The notes beneath the pieces are model-generated. The model was not told where the DNA came from, made no database searches, and saw only the letters and a program-made list of their open reading frames with translations. Below, in pieces: positions 16,249-23,140 of a stretch of 64,000 nt of DNA. Location of the stretch: the NCBI GenBank assembly GCA_023663525.1, contig JAMPHF010000002.1, forward strand, positions 190,984 to 254,983, in the 5' to 3' direction. How positions within the stretch are numbered: position 1 is the first letter of the stretch; the number at the start of each line of letters is the position of its first letter. The position numbers were made by a program, and so were the translations under genes. Origin of the DNA: Bacteroides sp. (GTDB lineage Bacteria > Bacteroidota > Bacteroidia > Bacteroidales > Muribaculaceae).

Positions 16249-18017
16249 TGGCGGAAAAGGTGTTTGAAGTTGTCATCATAGAGTCTTGACAGACCCTCGC
16301 GGTTGTCAATCGCATCACCAACGACGAGAAGTGTTGTTAGAGTCAGATTATTGTCATGGACAATCTTGGCAAGATCTTTCAACTGTCCACGGTATATCCG
16401 TTCCTCTTTCCATGTCAGCTTGTAGCAGGCTGCCACAGGTGTCTCGGGGGGATATGCCTGCATAAGTTCACTTTGGACTTCATCGACGATAGCGGCACTC
16501 AGATAGATGCACATTGTGCTCTGTGACCGGGCGAGCAGGTGAAGTTTTTCCTTTTCAGGCATGGGAGTCCTGCCTTCACCTCTGGTGAGTATGATTGACT
16601 GGACCTTTTCAGGGATTGTGAACTGAGAGCGTAGTGCGGCGGCAGCGGCCTGGAAGGATGATATGCCGGGTGTGATGTGATATGACATCCCGTAGCGGTC
16701 AAAGAATGCCATCTGCTCCTGGATTGCACCATAAATGCATGGATCGCCGGTGTGGAGGCGCACCACCAACAGCCCACGGTCATAAAATTCTTTCATCAAG
16801 GAGAACTGTTCCTCAAGGTTCATGCTTGCGGAACTTCTGACCACGCATCCCGGTTTGGCATAATGGGTCAGTTCTTCGGGGACAAGGCTGCCGGCATAGA
16901 GAATCAGGTCGGCTTCCGACAGGAATCGTTTACCGCGTACCGACACCAGCTCCGGGTCACCCGGCCCGGCACCGACGATCTCGATGTGTCCTTTACGTAT
17001 GGCCGCACTGTCAATCGCAACGGCAAAAGTGAAATCATTTTGCTCCGAGAGTTTGCCTTTCTGTTTCTCCACAATCAGTGGCCCTCCTTCGGCACCGGCT
17101 ATGGCACAGCTTTCGGCCACGCCCCACACTCCGGTCACTTCATGCACCTTTTCTGACGGATTGGGCACGTCGATGTCGCCAAGTTGGACCGCAGAAAAAA
17201 TCTTCACATCGGGTAGTGCGAACTGTCGGGCAAGTGTGCACATCAGTTTTTCATCCTTTTTCAACTCAATGGTCGAGATGGATTTAAGCGAGAGCGGACT
17301 TATGCCGGAGTCAAGCAGCTTTTGTATAATGAACGCTCCGACACCTTCCGGATCGCAATCCTTGCGGCAACCGACACCTAGGCTGAGGACTTTTGGACGG
17401 AAATACAACACAGGCTTTCGGGATTCATAAGTGAAAGGAGTGACAGCAATGATGAGGTCAAGGTCTTCGCTGTCGTCAACCGAATGGATGATGCGGACAT
17501 TGTCGGGCAGTGTCCGTTCGAGCTCAGTCGTGCCACGGTCCTTGATGTCGAGCAGGAGTCCGACCGGGTGTCCGTTGACGAGGCTGAAGATAGCTTTGTT
17601 CATCTTACCTTTGCCGGCCTCAGTCTCCCACCCGAATTGTGATGTAAAGGTGTCGAGAGACCACGTCCCGGTGACATCGCTTTGGGTAGTGATGATTGGC
17701 TCTGCCCCTAAAATCCGCGCAAGCCGACGACACAGGTCATTCGCGCCACCGACATGACCTGAAAGGACAGAGATGACATACTTGCCGATGGAATCAAGGC
17801 ATACGACTGCCGGGTCAACATACTTATTTTTCAGGATTGGGGCAATCATACGGACACAAATGCCCATTGCACCGATGAAAATCACTGCGTCATATTCCGT
17901 CAGGGTTTTCTCATCAAGTTCCTTATGCCTGACTATATCGCAGTTGCCAATTTCTTTTGTAATTATGGCGGCTGTCTCCTCGCCACGGGGGCTTACGGTT
18001 ATTATGATTGTACGCAT
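16245..18017 (-). CDS. CbiG-CbiF fusion (cobalt-precorrin-5A hydrolase + C11 methyltransferase)
   Basis: Residues 1-336 are CbiG: MRTIIITVSPRGEETA, FIGAMGICVRMIAP near 48, VISVLSGHVGGANDL near 81, then the C-terminal CbiG domain with LSLGVGCRKD near 211. CbiG opens the delta-lactone and releases acetaldehyde, a step found only in the anaerobic pathway. Residues about 343-590 are CbiF/CobM, an SAM-dependent tetrapyrrole methylase, with IVGAGPGDPELVSVRGK near 347 and RLHTGDPCIYGAIQEQ near 418. CbiF makes the substrate on which CbiG acts, so the fusion joins neighbouring steps. Overlaps the upstream cbiET gene by 16 bases and the downstream gene by 4. Confidence 0.94.
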   Translation of the reverse strand: MRTIIITVSPRGEETAAIITKEIGNCDIVRHKELDEKTLTEYDAVIFIGAMGICVRMIAPILKNKYVDPAVVCLDSIGKYVISVLSGHVGGANDLCRRLARILGAEPIITTQSDVTGTWSLDTFTSQFGWETEAGKGKMNKAIFSLVNGHPVGLLLDIKDRGTTELERTLPDNVRIIHSVDDSEDLDLIIAVTPFTYESRKPVLYFRPKVLSLGVGCRKDCDPEGVGAFIIQKLLDSGISPLSLKSISTIELKKDEKLMCTLARQFALPDVKIFSAVQLGDIDVPNPSEKVHEVTGVWGVAESCAIAGAEGGPLIVEKQKGKLSEQNDFTFAVAIDSAAIRKGHIEIVGAGPGDPELVSVRGKRFLSEADLILYAGSLVPEELTHYAKPGCVVRSSASMNLEEQFSLMKEFYDRGLLVVRLHTGDPCIYGAIQEQMAFFDRYGMSYHITPGISSFQAAAAALRSQFTIPEKVQSIILTRGEGRTPMPEKEKLHLLARSQSTMCIYLSAAIVDEVQSELMQAYPPETPVAACYKLTWKEERIYRGQLKDLAKIVHDNNLTLTTLLVVGDAIDNREGLSRLYDDNFKHLFRQ

Positions 18018-19201
18018 AGTGCTTTCAAGATTGTGATTGGGTTAAAGGAATCGAGGGCGAAAAAATGCTCATCGACTATTTTGTAGTCATGATTGGAAAT
18101 GGATTTCTTGAATGTGTCGCAGCTCTGAGTGCTCACGGAATTGAACACGATGATGCAATTATCGGCCATGACCTCGGAAAGCCTGTCAATGATTTCGTCA
18201 AGTTTTCCGCCGTGACCGCCGATAAACACTGCATCTGGACGGGGATAGGCAGATAAATCAGCCTCAAGAAAGTCGCCGATAACGCTCCTGATGGAAGGTG
18301 CGCCGAATTTTCGGCAATTCTTTTCCATAAGCTCCCGTGATTCTTCCCGCCGTTCAAATGATGTTATGTCGAGGTGTGGGAATTGCAGCCGAGCTTCGAT
18401 TGAAACCGACCCCGTGCAGAAACCAATGTCCCATAAATTCTTGCGGTCATACAAATCGAGCATTGAAAGTGACAGAAGCCTTATCGGCATCTTGGTTATC
18501 ATGTTGCTCCTACCTTCCAGATGGTGAAACTCCGATTCCGGAATGCCGAAGTATCTGTGTCGCTGTCGTGTCATCTGCAGTATGACACAATTCGGATTGC
18601 CGAATGTGGTGCGGACAGCTTCATTGAGAGTCATTGTCATGACCTTTTCGTCAGTATCATTGCCGAGAGCAGCCCCTACAGACATCATATAATTGTCATA
18701 ACCGTAGTCAAGCATCCGTTTTGCAATCTCGTCAGGACTCTTGACTTTGTCAGTAAGGACTCCGATGAGGCTGTGACCCTCAATCAATTTGTCATCGAGG
18801 TTTTTCCAAGGTCGTCCGGTCAGCGATACGTTTATCATATCCTGATAGGGCAAACTCATCCGATGGCAGAGCATCTGCAGGGAATTGAATGTCGGATAAA
18901 CCTTGATTTCTGCATCGGGAAATTCGCGCATCAATGTTGTGGCATAGCCATAGAACAGTGGATCGCCGGAGGCAAACACTGTTATGTCGTCATGTTTATT
19001 ATAACGGTCAAAGACCGCCGAGAGGGGCACGGTGACATCTATCCATTCGTATCCGGCAGGCAGATGTTGGGCTACGATTTCCCGGTGGCGTTTACCTCCT
19101 GAAAAAATCTTTGAATCCCTGATGACTTCAAGGATGTCCGGTGGGAAAAACTGATTGTGGCTGTCAGAAATTCCAATGACAGTAAAACGTTTCCTACACA
19201 T
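18002..19201 (-). CDS. CbiE-CbiT fusion (precorrin-6Y/7 C5,15-methyltransferase, decarboxylating; CobL-like)
   Basis: Residues 1 to about 200 are the CbiE tetrapyrrole methylase (TVIGISDSHNQF, SGDPLFYGYATTLMREFP near 98, YPTFNSLQMLCHRMSLPYQD near 122). Residues about 205-399 are the CbiT Rossmann methyltransferase (LWDIGFCTGSVSIEA near 259, PDAVFIGGHGGKLDEI near 327). CbiT decarboxylates and methylates at C15, CbiE methylates at C5. The joined form is the well-known CobL arrangement. Overlaps cbiHC by 8 bases and cbiGF by 16. Confidence 0.94.
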   Translation of the reverse strand: MCRKRFTVIGISDSHNQFFPPDILEVIRDSKIFSGGKRHREIVAQHLPAGYEWIDVTVPLSAVFDRYNKHDDITVFASGDPLFYGYATTLMREFPDAEIKVYPTFNSLQMLCHRMSLPYQDMINVSLTGRPWKNLDDKLIEGHSLIGVLTDKVKSPDEIAKRMLDYGYDNYMMSVGAALGNDTDEKVMTMTLNEAVRTTFGNPNCVILQMTRQRHRYFGIPESEFHHLEGRSNMITKMPIRLLSLSMLDLYDRKNLWDIGFCTGSVSIEARLQFPHLDITSFERREESRELMEKNCRKFGAPSIRSVIGDFLEADLSAYPRPDAVFIGGHGGKLDEIIDRLSEVMADNCIIVFNSVSTQSCDTFKKSISNHDYKIVDEHFFALDSFNPITILKALCVQS

Positions 19202-20594
19202 CTCTGCCGGGTTTTAAGTATGCCGCATCGGGCCAGCACAGTATTGAATTGACGAGAGTCGCAGCAAGATTGCTGCCACCTTTTCGACCCTCGACAATGA
19301 TTTTGGGTATATCTTTGAATGGCTTAACCATGTGTTTGCTCTCGCATACATGCACAAACCCTACCGGGGCAGCAATTACTCCGCAGGGTTGAGCCTTTTT
19401 TTTGCGAATGAGGTCACACAGTTCCATGAGTGCGGTCGGAGCATTGCCGAAGACAAACAGAGCGTCGGGGTACTCCTCTGCGGCGAGGCGTATGCCGGCT
19501 TGTGTCCGCGTGATGTTTTTGTCTTTGGCAAGTTCGATTGTCCTCGGGTCGTTGAGATAACATTTCACCTCGATTCCGAGCCGTTGCAATGCACCTTTCC
19601 GAATCCCTGAGGCTGCCATTGTGACATCGGTGACAATGACCGGCGGATTGGATGATGACAGCCGCCCGAATATGCGGCTGACAGCGTTGTCATCGACGGT
19701 CACCACATTTTCCATATCAAAATCGGCAGTCGTGTGTATGGCATGAAGCAGCGGCCATTTCAATTCCAACGGAATATCGGGGTTCTTCAACTCTTTCTCA
19801 ATTGTCCGGAAGCTCTCAATCATTATCGACTGACCAAGTCCTGTGGACTCCTCCTTGACAGAGCCATAGTAGCCTCGCGGGGTGATAAGGTGGTTGTTGA
19901 AATTGTAGCTCTGTGAGTTACCTATGATGACCACGGTGAACATATCGACTTCCTCAGGGTCAAATTCGCCGAGAGTGGTGACGGTCATGGCCTCACCGTC
20001 GCGCCCCGCCTGACGGACATAGCCGACAGGTGTGGAGGGATCTCTATGCAACAGAAACAGCTCCTGCAGTCGGTATAATTGCCAGTATCTTGAATTGCTT
20101 TTAGGATTGTAGATGGCGGTGACAAAATCAGCTTCGGCGGCGGCTGTGATGCGGCGTTCAATCAGTGACCAAGGTGTCATCAGATCGCTGAGGGATATGA
20201 CGCAAAAATCATGACCGACGGGCGCGCCCAGCAGCGAGGCTGCTTTCTGGAAAGCACTGATTCCGGGGATGACTTCAACTTCCGCCTCAATCCCCCGTTC
20301 GCGCATCATTTCGTAGACCAATGGTGCCATGCCGTATATCCCGGAATCTCCTGAACTGATCACGCAAACGTCATCGCCGGTCTCTATCTTTTCAAGAGCC
20401 TGCTCGATTCGGGTTCTTTCCTGTTTCATTCCGTTCTGGATGATTTCGACATCATCTCTGAGCAGATCTTTTATGAACGGGATATAATATTTATAGCCAA
20501 TCACGACGGAGCAGCTTTTCAGAGCCTCCATCGCATGGACGGTCATGTCCTCATGGCTTCCGGGACCTATGCCTATGACTGTAATTTTACTCAT
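19194..20594 (-). CDS. CbiH-CbiC fusion (precorrin-3B C17-methyltransferase + precorrin-8 methylmutase)
   Basis: First gene of the minus-strand corrin block, 466 residues from the chosen ATG at 20594. An upstream in-frame ATG at 20681 would add 29 unrelated residues and lie upstream of the promoter, so it is rejected. Residues about 1-250 are CbiH (MSKITVIGIGPGSHEDMT, SSGDSGIYGMAPLVYE), which methylates C17 and contracts the ring. Residues about 260-466 are CbiC (LLHAIHTTADFDM with the catalytic His, VFGNAPTALMEL, PVGFVHVCESK), which moves the C11 methyl to C12. These are distant steps in the pathway, unlike the CbiF-CbiG pair. Transcribed divergently from cbiA with only 78 bases between start codons. 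Confidence 0.94.
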   Translation of the reverse strand: MSKITVIGIGPGSHEDMTVHAMEALKSCSVVIGYKYYIPFIKDLLRDDVEIIQNGMKQERTRIEQALEKIETGDDVCVISSGDSGIYGMAPLVYEMMRERGIEAEVEVIPGISAFQKAASLLGAPVGHDFCVISLSDLMTPWSLIERRITAAAEADFVTAIYNPKSNSRYWQLYRLQELFLLHRDPSTPVGYVRQAGRDGEAMTVTTLGEFDPEEVDMFTVVIIGNSQSYNFNNHLITPRGYYGSVKEESTGLGQSIMIESFRTIEKELKNPDIPLELKWPLLHAIHTTADFDMENVVTVDDNAVSRIFGRLSSSNPPVIVTDVTMAASGIRKGALQRLGIEVKCYLNDPRTIELAKDKNITRTQAGIRLAAEEYPDALFVFGNAPTALMELCDLIRKKKAQPCGVIAAPVGFVHVCESKHMVKPFKDIPKIIVEGRKGGSNLAATLVNSILCWPDAAYLKPGRDV

Positions 20595-20621
20595 TGTTAC
20601 ACGCGTTCTCGTAGTGTTATG

Positions 20622-20649
20622 CAAAAATACAAAAATATACTTATCTTTG
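20622..20649. promoter_or_regulatory. Back-to-back promoters of cbiHC and cbiA
   Basis: Plus strand: TATCTTTG (20642-20649) matches the Bacteroides -7 element and points at cbiA. Minus strand: TATTTTTG occurs at both 20622-20629 and 20630-20637, pointing at cbiHC. The elements lie within 28 bases, so polymerases on the two genes should interfere. The 78-base gap has no room for a cobalamin riboswitch. Confidence 0.65.
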
Positions 20650-20672
20650 TAGTCCAATCGTCTAAAAATATC

Positions 20673-21995
20673 GTGCGACAATCAAGATTTCTAATAGCAG
20701 CGACATCATCGGGAAGCGGGAAGACTACTCTCTCGCTTGGTCTCATGCGTGCATTGAGGCGTATAGGGTTGGATGTGCAGCCGTTCAAATGCGGACCGGA
20801 CTATATTGACACCCAGTTTCATCACGTTGCCACCGGTCATGAGTCTATCAATCTCGATACGTTCATGGCCTCTGGAAATCATGTCAGATATTTGTTCGGA
20901 AGATATTCCGAGGGGAAAGATGTCTCGGTTGTCGAAGGTGTGATGGGCATGTTTGACGGCTATTCAAGGATGAAAGGTAGCAGTGCGGACATTGCCCGGC
21001 TGATTGATATTCCGATTGTGTTGCTGATTAATGCCGCCTCCACAGCCTACTCTGTCGCTGCTATAATTTATGGGTTCAAGAATTTCTGCCCGGATATAAA
21101 AGTGGCAGGTGTCATATTCAACAGGGTCAGCTCGGAGTCGCATTTCTCATTATTAAAAGAAGCGTGTGTCGATGCGGGAGTGGAGTGTTTCGGCTATTTG
21201 CCAAAAATGTCGGCTTTGCAGACTCCGTCACGACATCTCGGACTGACCTTGTCAGCTAAGGAGGAGATGAATGCTTTCATCAACACGGCGGCTGATGCTG
21301 TCGAGGCGCATGTCGATGTGAAGGGATTGTTGTCAAAGACATCATCGTCCGTCACGGGACAAGATGCCGTCGTTGCAGATTCCGCAGAATCCTTTCAGAA
21401 AGCTGCCCGACCACGACTGCGTGTGGCGGTTGCGCAAGACGAGGCTTTTTCATTTATATATCCCGAAAATATAAATGCTTTACGCCGACATCCTGACTAT
21501 GATTGTGAGATAATATATTTTTCACCGCTTCATGACCATAAACTCCCGGATGACATTGATTTCCTGTATCTTCCGGGCGGCTATCCTGAACTGTTTGCCG
21601 ATGAGTTGGAGGCGAACGTGGGCATGAGGGAATCGATACATGACTATGCTATGGCCGATGGCCGCATCTTCGGCGAATGTGGTGGAATGATATATCTCGG
21701 TGACAGAATAGATGGTCGGGAGATGTGTCATGTACTTCCGGTTGAGACTTCGATGACTGACGCAAAGCTGAAGCTCGGGTATCGTCAGGTGGATTTTGAC
21801 GGAATTCATTTCAATGGACATGAATTCCATTATTCGCATGTCGTTGACGATTCACGCGCCAATCTCAAGGTGAGGACGCAGAGAAATATAAAAGGTATGG
21901 AAGTCGCCACGCCTTATTATTCATTCAAAAATACGATTGCGGGCTATACTCACCTTTATTGGGCGGAAAGTGACATCTTGAAATTATTCGTCTGA
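20673..21995 (+). CDS. cbiA: Cobyrinate a,c-diamide synthase
   Basis: Amidates the a and c side chains of the corrin ring using glutamine and ATP, in the cytosol. It has an N-terminal DTBS-like P-loop (IAATSSGSGKTTLSLGLM), KCGPDYIDTQFH shortly after, VVEGVMGMFDG near residue 85, and a C-terminal class I-like glutaminase domain with LPGGYPELFAD and the catalytic Cys in GECGGMIYLGD. I chose the GTG at 20673 (giving MRQSRFLIAATSSG, about 440 residues) because the -7 promoter element at 20642-20649 puts the transcript start near 20656. ATGs at 20619 and 20535 would lie upstream of it, and the added residues match nothing in the family. Divergent from the corrin-ring fusions. Confidence 0.92.
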   Translation: MRQSRFLIAATSSGSGKTTLSLGLMRALRRIGLDVQPFKCGPDYIDTQFHHVATGHESINLDTFMASGNHVRYLFGRYSEGKDVSVVEGVMGMFDGYSRMKGSSADIARLIDIPIVLLINAASTAYSVAAIIYGFKNFCPDIKVAGVIFNRVSSESHFSLLKEACVDAGVECFGYLPKMSALQTPSRHLGLTLSAKEEMNAFINTAADAVEAHVDVKGLLSKTSSSVTGQDAVVADSAESFQKAARPRLRVAVAQDEAFSFIYPENINALRRHPDYDCEIIYFSPLHDHKLPDDIDFLYLPGGYPELFADELEANVGMRESIHDYAMADGRIFGECGGMIYLGDRIDGREMCHVLPVETSMTDAKLKLGYRQVDFDGIHFNGHEFHYSHVVDDSRANLKVRTQRNIKGMEVATPYYSFKNTIAGYTHLYWAESDILKLFV

Positions 21996-22187
21996 TGGAC
22001 AGACGAAATCAGGGAAAGGCACTCTACTGTGTGTCTCAAATTTGGAACATCTGTGAAATTTTAACTGTTTTTATTGGCTTATGTTATCAAAAAGTACTAA
22101 CTTAGAGGTGTCAGTTTTTTGGGCGGAGCGTAAGACACACTTGACGCACAATTAGCAACAAATAAAATCTCAGATTTCAATAAACTC

Positions 22188-22193
22188 AGGAGG
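22188..22193 (+). promoter_or_regulatory. Shine-Dalgarno-like site before the yqgE gene
   Basis: AGGAGG lies 11 bases before the ATG at 22205. Such sites are rare in this window, where most starts have only AT-rich leaders, as is normal for Bacteroidetes. It supports the chosen start. Confidence 0.55.
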
Positions 22194-22204
22194 AAATCTA
22201 CATC

Positions 22205-22810
22205 ATGATTGATTTTGAATCACTACTTTTTAATATAGATATTGACCGGCGGTGTATCCCGGAACCCGGATCGCTGTTGGTGGCCGAACCATTCCTTAGA
22301 GAACGTTATTTCCATCATGCGGTAATTTGTCTTGTTGACTACGAACCGCGTGGGACAGCTATGGGCATAGTCATGAACAACCGCACGAGCTACACACTTC
22401 AGGATATTTTGCCATCTGTCAAGTCTCCCAATCCAATTCCTATCTATTGTGGAGGTCCTCTTTCGTGCGACCGGCTTTATTTCATACACACACTGGGGCA
22501 GCTTATTCCCGATTCAAAGGAGATTGTCCCCGGTCTGTATATCGGTGGCGATTTCAACACTGTAACCTCAATCATCGGCGACGGGTATCCAATCAATAAC
22601 CATCTGCGTTTTTTCCTCGGTTACAGTGGCTGGGATGCCGAGCAACTTGACGAGGAGCTGCTGAAAAACGTATGGGCTGTTACTTCGATTCCCTCGCTCG
22701 ACGATCTGCTCACAGGCGAGGAGGATGCCTATTGGCACCGTGTGGTACGCAGCATGGGCAGCCGCTACAAGGGATGGCTCTACCATCCGCGCAATCCCCA
22801 TTCAAATTAA
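22205..22810 (+). CDS. YqgE/AlgH (UPF0301) family protein
   Basis: Conserved 201-residue cytosolic protein of unsettled function. Family hallmarks are PEPGSLLVAEPFL near residue 20, AVICLVDYEPRGTAMGIVMN near 41, IYCGGPLSCDRLYFIH near 81, and FFLGYSGWDAEQLDEEL near 138 before W-rich C-terminal sequence. It stands alone, with an SD-like site upstream. AlgH in Pseudomonas affects alginate production, but that role cannot be carried over. Confidence 0.88.
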   Translation: MIDFESLLFNIDIDRRCIPEPGSLLVAEPFLRERYFHHAVICLVDYEPRGTAMGIVMNNRTSYTLQDILPSVKSPNPIPIYCGGPLSCDRLYFIHTLGQLIPDSKEIVPGLYIGGDFNTVTSIIGDGYPINNHLRFFLGYSGWDAEQLDEELLKNVWAVTSIPSLDDLLTGEEDAYWHRVVRSMGSRYKGWLYHPRNPHSN

Positions 22811-23022
22811 GTGAGAAAGTATCATGCAATGCCTAACTTTCCCATGTTCTGCCTGACATAGACACACAAGGATATAGTAACATCTGTGATAGATGCACTT
22901 CGGTAGGATGACCCGTACACTCGGAATCCGTATAATATATATTGTATACCGTTTCTGACAAATGTTAGCTCCTAATTGTAAAATAGTCGTCATCAATAAG
23001 GCTTCGGGTCATCCTCCTTTTC

Positions 23023-23039
23023 TTATGAGACACACTTTA
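23023..23039. repeat. Intergenic repeat, copy 2 (TTATGAGACACACTTTA)
   Basis: Shares the first 13 bases with the other copies; lies next to the bidirectional terminator. Confidence 0.65.
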
Positions 23040-23046
23040 AAAAAAA

Positions 23047-23099
23047 CAGTATCCGCAACCTTACCTGTGAAATGTTTTATGGTAAGGTTGCGGATACTG
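23047..23099. terminator. Strong bidirectional terminator between yqgE and nrdJ
   Basis: A perfect 19-bp stem (23047-23065 with 23081-23099) and 15-base loop, with an A-run before and a T-run after. It would terminate transcripts from both convergent genes. Confidence 0.9.
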
Positions 23100-23140
23100 A
23101 TTTTTTTCACTCGTGGGTTGATGTCCAAGTGATGTTTGCC

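Larger units (their letters stand above)
22811..23140. other. Convergent intergenic region with long-range and local inverted repeats
   Basis: A 330-base non-coding stretch between the stops of the yqgE and nrdJ genes. It holds a strong bidirectional terminator (23047-23099), one copy of a GAGACACAC-containing repeat (23023-23039), and a perfect 11-bp inverted repeat, 22905-22915 with 23005-23015, enclosing 89 AT-rich bases. No convincing open frame or known RNA was recognised. Confidence 0.6.

Noticed and set aside
20535-20672. Longer N-terminus for cbiA starting at ATG 20535 or 20619
   Set aside because: Both lie upstream of the likely transcription start and add residues unlike the family; 20535 is also inside the divergent cbiHC coding region.
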